This document shows positions 21,779 to 32,214 of a DNA stretch of 64,000 bases, in pieces. Under the pieces are notes generated by a model. It saw only the letters and a list, made by a program, of their open reading frames with translations. It ran no database searches and was not told the DNA's origin. A program made the position numbers and the translations under genes. Source of the DNA: Papio anubis (Eukaryota; Chordata; Mammalia; Primates; Cercopithecidae); the NCBI RefSeq assembly GCF_008728515.1, contig NC_044981.1, forward strand, positions 108,739,702 to 108,803,701, given 5' to 3'. Numbering within the stretch: position 1 is the stretch's first letter; each line of letters starts with the position of its first letter.

Positions 21779-22822
21779 CTTTGTGGTTTTATCTGCCTCT
21801 GGTCTTTGATGATGGTGATGTACTGATGGGGTTTTGGTGTAGGTGTCCTTCCTGTTTGATAGTTTTCCTTCTAACAGTCAGGACCCTCAGCTATAGGTCT
21901 GTTGGAGATTGCTTGAGGTCCACTCCAGACCCTGTTTGCCTGGGTGTCAGCAGCAGAGGCTGCAGAAGATAGAATACTGCTGAACAGCGAGTATACCTGT
22001 CTGATTCTTGCTTTGGAAGCTTCCTCTCAGGGGTGTACTCCACCGTGTGAGGTGTGGGGTGTCAGTCTGCCCCTAGTGGAGGATGTCTCCCAGTTAGGCT
22101 ACTCAGGGGTCAGGGACCCACTTGAGCAGGCAATCTGTCCATTCTCAGATCTCAACCTCCGTGTTGAGAGATCCACTGCTCTCTTCAAAGCTGTCAGACA
22201 GAGTCGCTTGCCTCTGCAGAGGTTTCTGTTGCTTTTTGTTGTTGTTGTTTAGCTGTGCCCTGTCCCCAGAGGTGGAGTCTACAGAGACTGGCAGGCCTCC
22301 TTGAACTGCTGTGAGCTCCACCCAGTTCGATCTTCCCAGGGCTTTGTTTACCTACTTAAGCCTCAGCAATGGTGGGCACCCCTCCCTCAGCCTCCCTGCT
22401 CCCTTGCGGTTAGATTGCAGACTGCTGTGCTAGCAATGAGGAAGGCTCCGTGGGCGTGGGACCCTCCTGGCCAGGTGTGTGATATAATCTCCTGGTGTGC
22501 TCATTTGCTTAAAGTGCAGTATTGGGGTGGGAGTTACCCAATTTTCCAGGTGTTGCGTGTCTCAGTTCCCCCTGGCTAGGAAAAGGGATTCCCTTCCCCC
22601 TTGCACTTCCCAGGTGAGGCAATGCCTCGCCCTGCTTCAGCTCTCGCTGGTTGGGCTGCAACAGCTGACCAGCACTGACTGTCCGGCACTCCCTAGTGAG
22701 ATGAACCCAGTACCTCAGTTGATAATGCAGAAATCACCTGTCTTCTGTGTCGCTCCCGCTGGGAACGGGAGACTGGAGCTGTTCCTATTCGGCCATCTTG
22801 CTCCGCCCTCCCCCCCCACCCC
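21779..22822 (-). promoter_or_regulatory. L1 5'UTR with internal promoter
   Basis: The 1044-bp 5'UTR includes the internal RNA polymerase II promoter and, in primate L1s, an antisense promoter in its middle. It is more GC-rich than the rest of the window. The first ~9 nt (mostly G) exceed the usual L1 start and may be untemplated additions at the 5' junction. The segment about 21907-22040 corresponds in place and size to the ~129-bp block absent from human L1PA3 and younger families. Confidence 0.88.
22791..22800 (-). promoter_or_regulatory. YY1 site of the L1 promoter
   Basis: The plus strand reads 'ggccatcttg', the reverse complement of CAAGATGGCC, the YY1 motif that sets accurate start-site choice in L1 5'UTRs. 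It lies about 23-32 nt from the element's 5' end and is intact. Confidence 0.9.
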
Positions 22823-22984
22823 GTACCCTATTCTAATGTTGCTTTTATATCTAACACTTATGTCATTTAACATGACATATAGTATAGTCAGTAATTTACA
22901 AGTAATTTATTGAATGAGGCATATGTTATTTTAGCTCATTCAACTAGCATTTTTTAATGGTGTAGATGAGGTGAAATGGAAAGG

Positions 22985-23225
22985 GAATGTAGCATAATGT
23001 AGAAGCATCCAGAATTCAGGACCAGATTCCAGAAACCAAGACCAGATTCCCTTCTTTCAAACCTTAGCTCGACCACCTACACTCTGTCCAGCCTTGAACA
23101 GTTCACATATTTGTGCCACAGTTTCTGCACGTCTGAAATGCAAAGAATGACAAAATCAAAATTATATGATTCCTGTGATGATCAAATATAAAGCACTTAA
23201 ATATATTCTAGCATATAGGAAACAA
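22985..23225 (+). repeat. MIR SINE
   Basis: The order 'ttagctcgaccacctac', 'cagccttgaacagttcac', 'gtgccacagtttctgcac' and 'ataaagcacttaaat' follows the MIR consensus layout. Confidence 0.65.
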
Positions 23226-23840
23226 TAACTGCTACTTATAATAGCATATAACATAGGCAAATGATAATTTATTTCTGGAGACCCAGTAATGGTCATTAGC
23301 TCAGTAAACTTGAGAGTTAAACTTAAAAATATATGAATAAATATGAGCAAAGCATAATGAAATACTGGAAATAATCTAGATATTTAACAATATAGAATAG
23401 CTATATAAATGATAAAATATTTTAGGCATTAAATTCCATCTATAGAGATGTGATAATAGCTGGATAAGCTTCTGCTATGATAATATGTGAAGAAAGTAGC
23501 ATATATTTTGTAATTATGTCACCTAAAGTATATACAACATGAATGAAAAACATTTTTTAAAGTAGCAAAATATGAAGAATTGTCTTTCTGTTATACATTT
23601 GTAGGGAATTTTAAACACTGCTTTTTTATAGTTTTGCTGTACTAGTTTTAAATCATAATAACTTTTTTTAAGTAATTCATCTGACTATGCAGGAAACAAA
23701 TCCATTTCCCATATGTAGTTTCAATCACATGAATGCATGGTTTAATTCAAAAGTTCTGAGAAAAAGAATAAAATATAACATTTTATGGGACTAACATATA
23801 CACGCTTCTAGCAATGTTTTCTTTTTTTAAAATGTGGTGC
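23226..23840. other. Unrecognised AT-rich sequence
   Basis: No gene is seen. The part around 23370-23560 faintly resembles old LINE 3' ends ('aatagctatataaatgat'), but it is too diverged to name. Confidence 0.4.
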
Positions 23841-23841
23841 T

Positions 23842-24135
23842 TCCCTGGCATGGTGGCTCATGCCTGTAATCCCAGCACTTTGGGAGGCCGAGGTGGGTGG
23901 ATCTCTTGAGGTCAGGAGTTTGAGACCAACCTGGACAACATGATGAAACCCCATCTCTACTAAAAATACAAAAACCTAGCTGGGCGTGGTGGCATACGTC
24001 TGGAATCCCAGCTACTAATGAGGCTGTGGCAGGAGAATCACATGAACCCAGGAGGCGGAGGTTGCAGTGAGCCAAGATTGTGCCGCTGCACTCCAGCCTG
24101 GGAAACAGAGCAAGAGTCTGTGTCAAAAAAAAAAA
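23842..24135 (+). repeat. AluS-like element
   Basis: A dimeric Alu from 'ccctggcatggtggctc' to an A-tail ending at 24135. No target duplication is clear. Confidence 0.92.
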
Positions 24136-24785
24136 GTGTTACTGTGGTAGGAGATCCCATCATAATGTGTTACATTCCACAGATTGAAAAAGCAAACCAA
24201 AGTCAACTTATATGTTTTGAATAATGCTATTTTCAGATTAAAATATTTTCAGTACCAGAAATATAATTAGGAGTTGGGAAATATAATTAGGAGTTGCCTA
24301 TATTATTAAAGGTCCATTTAAACCTCAACTTCTCAAACTTATTTGTTAATAAATAGTTGAATCTTCGATATAAGTTATTGTAAACTTTTTAAACATTTCC
24401 TAAACTTAAAGACAGTTATTGCCAACTTCAACTTTGAAACATAAAGAACTTAGAAGTCATTACTCCCATCCCTACAACAAGTAAAACCTGAAAGTCAATT
24501 GTTTTTATTGATCCCATAAGAAAACTGAGGTCCCAGGTCAAATCACTACCCTAAATCTAAAGAGGCAGGTATTTCCAGGGATATATAGCAACTTGCCTGC
24601 AGCAAAAGCCAACAGAGCTATAAATCTTAATGTGTGAATTGCTCAGGCTGAGTGAGAGCCGCATGAGACAAAGAAACTCTGCAAAGTGTAGTTTTAGCCA
24701 CTTGCATTGGCTTTCTCATCAGGACCATCCCAGGTTCTAACGGTGAGGATCCCACAGGATCCGTGTGGCCCTGACGGGAGGAGGG
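24136..24785. other. Unrecognised sequence
   Basis: No gene is recognised. It contains a 20-bp tandem duplication at about 24259-24297 ('aaatataattaggagttg' twice). Confidence 0.5.
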
Positions 24786-26201
24786 GAACAAGAATAGCTA
24801 CTTTGAAACATTTTCAGAGCCTTCTCCTTGGCAAAGACCTAATCTCCAGGGGAAAAGACCTTGCGAAAGTACAATTCTGAAATCTTATCTGAGCTGGAGG
24901 AAGGGCCGTTCTCCCCATCCTTGCCTCTTCTGGTCTTTCTTTCTTAGCTAAGGAAGTTCAAGAAACATCTGTAGTGGGAGTTAGGCATTCAAGGAAACCC
25001 ACTGGTAATGTGACAGCCAGGGAAGGGAGTAGTGGGCAGGGCCCAAAACAGCTCTACTACTAGAGGAGAGATTGAAAAACATGTGAAGACTACAGTCCTA
25101 CACATAGGCCCACTAAGTGACTGCGATTTACTTGAACTGGCAAAGAACTCTCCCCACCTCCCACTCCTTACAACCCTACCAATAGGGATCCAGAAAAATG
25201 CATAGTGGATTAAAGTGTAAGAGCTGCCAGCACACACTGTCTCTGTTTAGGGAAGAACCAAGTCAAAGAGAGATTAAAACAAAAACACTGGACAAAATTG
25301 TATCCTCTGGTATACAAAGCTACAACAATCACTAAACACAGAAAAACTGCTGGCCAAATTAGCATAAATCCTCTTGCTAAAGGACTTTTTCTCAGTCTAT
25401 TTTATTTAATAAATCTGGATTTCAATAAAAATTAACAAGGCATGCCAAAAAAGCAAGACGGAAAATAGTATGAAGGGATAAAGTAATCATCAGAATCACA
25501 TTCTCATAAAATACAAACATCGGAACTATTAGGCAATTTAAAATAACTATGATTAATATGGGCTCTGATGGGAAAAACAGATAATATGCAAAAGCATATG
25601 CATAATATAAGCAGAGATGGAAACTCCAACAATAAAAGGAAATGTTAGAAATCAAAAACACAGCACCTGAAATGAACATTGTCTTCAATGGACTAAATAA
25701 TAGACTACATAGAATAGAAAAGATTTGGTGAGCTTAAAGGTAAGTCAATAGAAACTTCCCTAAGTGAAATGCAAAGAAAAATAGTAAGAAAGAATCAGAA
25801 CAGTACATTCGAGGACAGAGACAAAATATCAAAAATTATAAAATACGTATAATTGGAATACCAGAATAAGAGAAAAGATGAAACAGAGCAGAAGAAATAT
25901 TTCCAAAATTATCAACAGATATGAGGCAACAGACCCAAGGAAATGAGAGAAAAACAAACAACGTAAATAACAAAAACCAAAACAAAAAATGACATATATG
26001 TATACCATATTCAAACTGCAGAAAACCAGGGCAAAAAGAAAATCCTGAGAGAAGCCAGAGGGAAAATGTCTTACTCAGAAAGGAACAATGGTAAGAATTG
26101 CAGCATATTTCCCATTAGAAACCATGAAGGCAGGGTGGGGGTGGCGAGGGGAGAGAGAGAAAGAGTGGACTGAAATATTTAAAATGTTGAAAGAAAAAAT
26201 C

Positions 26202-26287
26202 TTAGGTTGTTGCATAAATAATTGGGGGTTTTATCATTACTTTCAATGGAAAAAAAAAACAACGCAGTAAGTTTTACACCAACCTAA
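26202..26287. mobile_element. MADE1 (mariner MITE)
   Basis: An ~86-bp near-palindrome begins 'ttaggttgttgcataaataa' and ends 'gttttacaccaacctaa', the paired ends of MADE1, the Hsmar1-derived MITE. A TA dinucleotide follows on the right, as expected for mariner targets. The left TA is degraded. In primates, transcribed MADE1 hairpins gave rise to the miR-548 family. Confidence 0.92.
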
Positions 26288-26432
26288 TATCTTACCAACC
26301 TGGAATTCAATATCCAATGTCATAATTCTTAAAAAGTTGAAAAGAAAAGAAATATTTCCTCAGACAAACAAAACCGAGGATATTTATTGCCAGCAGATGT
26401 GTAGTGTCAGAAATGGGAAAAGAAGTTCTCAG

Positions 26433-26726
26433 GGCCGGGCATGGTGGCTCATTCCTGTAATCCCAGCACTTTGGAAGGCCTAGGCGGGTGGATCATGAGG
26501 ATAGGAGATCGAGACCATCCTGGCTAACACGGAGAAACCCCATCTCTACTAAATACAAAAAATTTAGCCGGGCGAGGTGGCGGGCGCCTGTAGTCCCAGC
26601 CACTCAGGAGGCTGAGGCAGGAGAATGGCGTGAACCCGGGTGGCGGAGCTTGCAGTGAGCGGAGATCGACCCACTGCACTCCAGCCTGGGCGACAGAGCG
26701 AGACTCCGTCTCAAAAAAAAAAAAAA
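26433..26726 (+). repeat. AluY, Old World monkey-like
   Basis: A full-length Alu from 'ggccgggcatggtggc' to a 14-A tail. The target duplication is 'aagttctcag' (26423-26432) against 'aggttctcag' (26726-26735), nine of ten matching. It carries the block 'gccgggcgaggtggcggg', which I associate with cercopithecid AluY lineages. Confidence 0.93.
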
Positions 26727-26849
26727 GGTTCTCAGGCATAAGGAAGATTATATAAATGAGAAACTCGTATCTATATAAAGAAAGGAAAAGTATTCAGCAA
26801 CAAATAAATATAAAAATACTTTCTTTTTTTAACTCTTAATTATTCTAAA

Positions 26850-27820
26850 TGATGACATTTGCTTAAAGTCATAACAGCAACATATTTAACTTATAGCGTT
26901 GGAAAGCTGGAAAGTTGCCTTGGAAAGTCCCCGGCTTCAGTATCACCTCTACATAATTTGACCATACAATTCTAGCACACTCCATGGGATTCCTTCTTTT
27001 CCTTTACTTTGAAATATATATTTTGTCTAATTTGTCAATTTTTTCTAGTTTGTAGAAAGAAGAGGGAAATATTCCAAGTATCTATTCAACTATTGTCTCT
27101 CTTGGACTATATTTTTAAACTGGCTTTTGTTTCTAAACAGGAAAGGAACACATTTTTTTTCTATTCTTAAAAAGTATCACTTCAAATAAAATGATATTTT
27201 ACAATAATGTCATGATGATGAAAATTCTCATTGCTGTTCCAATTTCTCCTTTTTCTAATTTTATAGCTCAATGCAATTTTCTTTAAAAAAAAAATAAAGT
27301 TTTGATCTGAGACCTCATATGACCAAATAGCAACATTTCATCATTGAACTTGATGCTTAATTTAATATTTGATTTTAAACTGTTCAACATAAGCATGTTT
27401 TGAATTAGGCTTAAATTAGGTAAGTTTTAAAATTTTGGTACAATCAAAATAGCCAAAAATGTCTATCCCCCATAGCCATATATTTAAATTATGTGCCACA
27501 AAAATAAAAATTTTTCTTAAGAAATAATTTCATTGAGAGCAAAACTGGAATGTGAAATTAATCTTGTAGTAGGTGTCTTACAGATGTCAAGCCTTATAAT
27601 GACAATATATTTTTAATTCCATTTTTCTTAACTATCAGAATATAGCTTACATATTCTGACCAAAAAAAAAAAAAAATCACATAATTTCTCTAAACTTTAG
27701 CTCTTTTACGTCTATGCTTTCATGGTTACTGGTCAGGGTAATTGATTTTAACTAATATAATAATTAACTCCAGAATTTCAGTAGCTTAATACAATAATGC
27801 TTTATTTCTCGCTCATATTA
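26850..27820. other. Unrecognised AT-rich sequence
   Basis: No gene or named repeat. The tract near 27740-27820 and again 28165-28540, on both sides of the next Alu, may be one old interspersed repeat, but I cannot name it. Confidence 0.4.
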
Positions 27821-27833
27821 CAATTCATTTGTT

Positions 27834-28152
27834 GTTTTTTGTTTTGTTTTGTTTTTCGGTTTTCTTGTTGTTTTGAGATGGAGTCTCGCTCTGCTGCCAG
27901 GCTGGAGTGCAGTGGCGCAATCTCAGCTCACTGCCACCTCTACCTCATGGTTTCAAGCAATTCTCCTGCCTCAGCCTCCCAAGTAACTGGGACTATAGGT
28001 GCGCACCACCACACCCAGCTAATATTTTGTATTTTTAGTAGAAACAGGATTTCACCATGTTGGCCAATTGTCTTGATCTTTTGACCTCATGGTCTGCCCA
28101 CTTTGGCCTCCCAAAGTGCTGGGATTACAGACATGAGCCACTGCACCTGGCC
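27834..28152 (-). repeat. AluS-like element
   Basis: A minus-strand Alu with its degenerate tail as the T/G-rich run at 27834-27872 and its 5' end at 28152. The target duplication 'aattcatttgtt' is exact at 27822-27833 and 28153-28164. Confidence 0.93.
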
Positions 28153-28545
28153 AATTCATTTGTTTTTTAATCATCTCTCCATGCAGTAATTCAGGGCTCC
28201 CAGGGCCTGTCATCCTGCTGGGCCGCCACACTCCTTGGGCCTCCTTGGGTTTCTCCACTGCTCTGTGTTCAGTAGGACTAAGGAGTAAAAAGAGAGAGAG
28301 AGCAAGGATGATGATTTGGGGCATGTTAGAGTCTCAGATCTAAAGGTAGCATTCGTCCCTTGAGCTCACATTCCACTCACCAAACCTCTGTCATGTGGCT
28401 CCAAACTCACTGCAAGAAAAGAATGGGAAAAGTAGTTCCTTTGTACCTAGGAAGAGGAAATAGAATGAGGTCGCTTTCAACTAGGGTCTGCCAAACTTCA
28501 GTTAAAAGCAAATACTTGGGAGCCATATGGACTGAGTTAAAATCT

Positions 28546-28700
28546 TTGTTTTGCCACTTCCTTGTTGAAACAGATTACATAACTTCTATGGATAAGTATA
28601 GAATTTACAAGGTTGTGAACAAATTAAATGAGTTAACTTATATAAAGTTTTTAGCAAAGGGCTTTGCACTTCCTAGTTAGGTACTCTTATGGGCTGAATC
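28546..28700 (+). repeat. Donor of a 155-bp local duplication
   Basis: This segment is about 92% identical, without gaps, to 32060-32214 (12 mismatches by my count). It spans the end of a MIR and the first 16 bp of the following MLT1 LTR. Because the LTR continues here but not in the other copy, this is the source locus. Confidence 0.93.
28549..28684 (+). repeat. MIR SINE
   Basis: 'aaattaaatgagttaact' and 'aaagtttttagcaaagggc' match the MIR 3' half; 'ttgccacttccttg' matches its middle. It abuts the MLT1 LTR. Confidence 0.65.
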
Positions 28701-29091
28701 ATGGGCCTCAAAAGTTCACATGCTGAATGTCTAACCCCAGTGCCTCAGATTGTAACTGTGTTTGAAGATACAGTCAATAGAGAGGTAATTCAATTAAAAT
28801 GAGGCCATTAGAATGGACCCTAATTCAATATTAGGCAATCTTAGAAGAGGGAGTTTGAACACAGGCACACACAGAGGAAACAGGATGTGAAGACACAGGA
28901 AGAAGATGACCATGCACGAGCTAAGGAGAGAGGCCTGGAACAGATTACCTCACAGCCCTTAGAAGGAACCCACTCTGCCAACATCTTGATCTCAGACTTT
29001 TAGCCTCCAGGACTATGAGAAAATAAACTCCTGTTGCTTAAGTCACCCAGTCTGTGGTACTTTGTTACGGTATCCCTGGTAAACTAGTATG
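28685..29091 (+). repeat. MLT1-family MaLR LTR (MLT1B/C-like), solo
   Basis: It follows the MLT1 layout: 'tatgggctgaatcatgg' start, 'gaagacacaggaagaag' middle, 'agaaaataaactcctgttg' polyadenylation region and 'aaactagtatg' end. Flanks 'ggtac' (28680-28684) and 'ggcac' (29092-29096) are a 5-bp target duplication with one transition. Confidence 0.85.
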
Positions 29092-29096
29092 GGCAC

Positions 29097-30290
29097 TGCA
29101 ATGTGTTAGCTATAATTAGCTATTTCTTCTGGCCAACAGGCCATTCAATCTCCCTATATACGTTTTACCTTTATGTATAAGGTAATTGGAAAATGCTACT
29201 CTTTTCTAGAGGATAGATCTTATGTTACACTTTTATGAGACTAAAGCCTTTCTCTCTCTGAGTAAAATCCCAAATATCCAAAGCACATAATACAGTGCAA
29301 TTCATGTTGTGGCAATCAATAATTCTCTCCCACTTGCTTCTACAGTTACTGCAACACCCACGTTTTATTCCCATTCCTCCAGTTTGAGTTATGTGCACTT
29401 CTCTGAATCAATCATGATGTGTCAGAAGCCAAAAAAGACTTTAATCCTCAGTTTAGGAGCTCACTCAGCATTTTATAACCATAGCTAAGGCTACAGTTTC
29501 AGTTCAGAAATCATCTCTCTCTTTTCCCGAGATCCTTATAAATATCATGTATTTTATATTGCAGTAATCTAAATTTGAGAGATTATATATGGTTTGCTTT
29601 CTGAAATATTTCATAGAAGGCAGTTAAGGGCTTTTAAGTGATAACAATAACAACGTTAATGATCATAGTATTTTAGAGTTTAAAGTAATCTTCGGAATCA
29701 TCTTTCATGCATTGGACTGATGTGGTACAGAAACGGTAAATAAACACCTTGCCTGCTCCCCACAGATGAGTAGGAGGATTAATTAGTTAAGGTCCCCTGA
29801 CTCTGGGCTCTTGTTCCTCCCACTCATCACAACATCAATAAGGAAAATGAAATACACTTTCTGCTGAGAAAGACAATTAGTAGTATGAAAAATTGAAATT
29901 GTTACTTTTCTCTCTATCAAAAGAAATCAGATTTTTTGTTTCACTCCTCGTGCATGACTAAACGTAATTCTTCCATGACTGCAAATGATCACTCTCTGAA
30001 CACTTTGACAAATTGAAGCGGCAGAGCAGGGAAGGGATGTCAGTGATTTTTAAGCTCATCAGCTGCAATGCTGAGACAGCTAACAGACCCCAAGGTTGGT
30101 GACGATGGTAGAAAAAGAAATACATTCTTCTTATAGAGTATTTCTTAACACTTACTTTGTAAAAATGGTTTTAAATACCCCTACCTTTACAGTCACATCA
30201 AATTAAGACTGACAGTCCAGCCTGAACAGTGAGTCCTCATTTCCATAAACTACTCCTACCACTAAGCAGAAACTAACAAAATATGATATG
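29097..30290. other. Unique sequence, no gene seen
   Basis: No repeat family or gene is recognised. Composition is moderate and homopolymers are few in 29870-30110. Confidence 0.5.
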
Positions 30291-30350
30291 AATCATATAT
30301 ATATGTGTGTGTATATATATGTAAATATATAAATACATATATGTACATAC

Positions 30351-30388
<38 letters not shown>
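30291..30388. repeat. (TA)n(TG)n(GA)n microsatellite
   Basis: An AT/TG mixed tract runs into about 11 GA units at 30367-30388. Confidence 0.9.
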
Positions 30389-31823
30389 GGATCTGTATTG
30401 GATTAACCTCTTTCCAGGAAATTGTTCAGCTGAATGAAATCCCGGATGAAAGTGGCTCTCACAGGAAAAGGGTGTATTCATCCCATGGGTCATCCTGGTT
30501 TGGGGACGTGCTTCTTCTGATGTCTCCTTGGCAAATAAATAGGCCTTTCTAGTATGAAGAGAAATAGAAAAACTTTGAATAAAATGTAACTGCCAATCTG
30601 ATATTTCAGGTCTCATTTATTCTACTGACAATATCTGCATGAATTAGGTGATTTCAAAAGCACTTAACTCCCTTTCGTCTCTTCAGTAGCTGGCTATGGA
30701 ATCATCAGGCCTTAATATAGAGGAAAGTAACGTTGGACTTCGTCTCATTTCCACAACTTTCCAGCACTTCAGGTGGGAAAGGGGTAAATTTAGTTGTTCA
30801 GCCAAGAAGATTTTTTATTTAAAAATGTTTTCCTGTGATTTTAAGCCCAGTGGTATTCTGTAATTCATTTTTTAAAAGCAACATTCCTCTTCTTGACTTT
30901 TCTAATCATCTGAAAGAGTAGCAAAATCTGAGAACGCTTTAGTGAAATTGTAATTTGGTGCCCTGATCTAATCATTTTCCTTGAGAATGACAGAAAATTT
31001 CACAAAACGGTGAGAACATGATTATTATCCTATTTATTTGGAATCTTTTGGCAGCACAAAGAACATCTTTCTTGCCCAGCATGACTTTGAACAGGCAGGT
31101 ACTTTGTTTGACAGGAAAGATTATTGCATTGACTGATCTGAACTGTGGGCTTAGAGACATCGATCTCCAGGGAGAAATAGCAGCTGGGCTTCAATTCCAA
31201 CTCACTGGGAAGAAATAAACTATTTCTTTAAATGGCTTTTCAAACAGTGTGCACAACATTTAAAAAGACTTTCATTTAATCATGCTCTTCTGTACATTAG
31301 TTACTTGTCCATTGATGCCACCAATATTAGCCACACATGAGCAATGGGCAAACCTGTCACAGCGATTCCAATTAGACCTGGTTATCTCTAAAACTTTAAA
31401 TAGACTAAATAAGAATGCGTCAAATGAGTCACAGCAGGAAAGGCCTGTCTAGTTTTTCTGTTTATTAGCAGGATGACCTTTCTCATTTGAGGAGAGAAAA
31501 GTCAAACTATAAAAAACTTCTTATTTATTTATTAATAATGAGAAAAAAGTCGTACAGGTCCAGAAAGTCTTTCTGTTTGATGATCACAAACCTGACACTG
31601 AAAATAAAAAAACAAATCTTTTGCAGGTGTTAGAGAAGGGCATGAACTTTTCCAAGTCTCTGGCTGTCTGGACATCTCTCACCTGCCATGACACTGCTGG
31701 CCCCTGCCTTCTTGTGTCCTGGTTAACACCTTCTTATCTTTGAAGACTCATTTCAAAGTGGAGTTCCTATACAAAGTGTTTGTTAAACACTGCTGTATGC
31801 CTCCTCATTCTCCAAACTTGAAC
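30389..31823. other. Unique sequence, no gene or repeat recognised
   Basis: About 1.4 kb free of recognisable transposons, unusual for this window. No exon can be supported; the 60-70 codon open frames at 30972-31218 on both strands are not convincing. Confidence 0.5.
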
Positions 31824-32028
31824 ATTTAATTCTATTTATTCTCCTTGATATAGATATATATAATATATATATAATATTATGTATATTATATATATTATAT
31901 ATTATATAGACTTATATCTATAATGATACAGATATATTATATATCTATAATGATATGGATATATTATATATCTATAATGATATGGATATATTATATATCT
32001 ATATCAGGGAGAATAAATAGATATTAAA
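31824..32028. repeat. AT-rich palindrome (inverted repeat), about 200 bp
   Basis: The left arm 31832-31866 pairs with the right arm 31986-32020: 34 of 35 positions are complementary by my alignment. The arms include the non-repetitive core 'ctatttattctcc' against 'gagaataaatag'. Pairing continues outwards for about 8 bp with one bulge. The centre is AT-only with three copies of a ~27-bp unit ('ctataatgatatggatatat'). Confidence 0.88.
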
Positions 32029-32059
32029 TATATATAATATATATATTCATTCTATTCTA

Positions 32060-32214
32060 TTGTTTTGCCACTTCCTTGTTGAAACAAATTACATAACTTC
32101 TACAGATAATTATAGAATTCACAAGGTTATGAACAAATTAAATTAGTTAACTTATATAAAGTTTTTAGCAAAAGGCTTTGCACTTCCTTGTTAGGCACTC
32201 TTATGGACTGATTC
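32060..32214 (+). repeat. 155-bp inserted copy of 28546-28700
   Basis: A gap-free duplicate of a MIR/MLT1 junction located 3.5 kb upstream, set between two AT-rich palindromic tracts. The insertion is bracketed by the 7-bp direct repeat 'attctat' (32054-32060 and 32211-32217), which overlaps its edges. The MLT1 portion stops after about 16 bp. Confidence 0.92.

Larger units (their letters stand above)
16586..22822 (-). mobile_element. Full-length L1 retrotransposon (L1P lineage)
   Basis: A complete 6.2-kb L1 on the minus strand: 5'UTR (22822-21779), ORF1 (21778-20762), 63-bp inter-ORF spacer, ORF2 (20698-16868), 3'UTR and A-rich tail (16867-16586). It is flanked by an exact 12-bp target duplication and lies inside an L2 3' end. 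ORF1 is intact. ORF2 stays in one frame but has two nonsense codons, and its reverse-transcriptase active site is altered, so autonomous retrotransposition is not expected. The near-intact frames argue for recent insertion. The 5'UTR retains a segment lost from human L1PA3 and younger families. This fits an older L1PA type or, more likely given the low decay, an Old World monkey L1 lineage. Confidence 0.97.
16240..22918 (+). repeat. L2 LINE 3' end, split by the full-length L1
   Basis: The left part (16240-16585) contains the L2 3' signature 'agtggcctgcaagaccct', then 'aagtacgttcc' and 'caagccattccttctgcc'. The right part (22823-22918) carries the L2 tail ending 'aatttattgaatgaggc'. Between them the L1 inserted and duplicated 12 bp of L2. 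Both parts are in the same orientation and order. Confidence 0.8.
24790..26850 (+). mobile_element. Old L1 (L1M type): 5'UTR and ORF1 region, with two insertions
   Basis: From about 25290 the sequence follows old L1 ORF1. 'aggcatgccaaaaaagcaag' lies near its start. 'ataattggaataccag' marks the region before the RRM-like part. 'aaaatcctgagagaagccag', 'ccattagaaaccatgaagg' and 'cagacaaacaaaacc' lie in the C-terminal part. The less clear 24790-25290 is probably its 5'UTR. The frame is destroyed by substitutions and indels. MADE1 (26202-26287) and AluY (26433-26726) interrupt it, and the L1 resumes after each. Confidence 0.72.

Noticed and set aside
22140..22822. CpG island or host gene promoter
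   Set aside because: The GC-rich stretch is the L1 5'UTR, bounded by the target duplication; no host exon adjoins it.
28546..28700. The two similar MIR-containing segments as independent MIR insertions
   Set aside because: Gap-free ~92% identity and sharing of the same MLT1 junction are far beyond what two independent ancient MIR copies would show.
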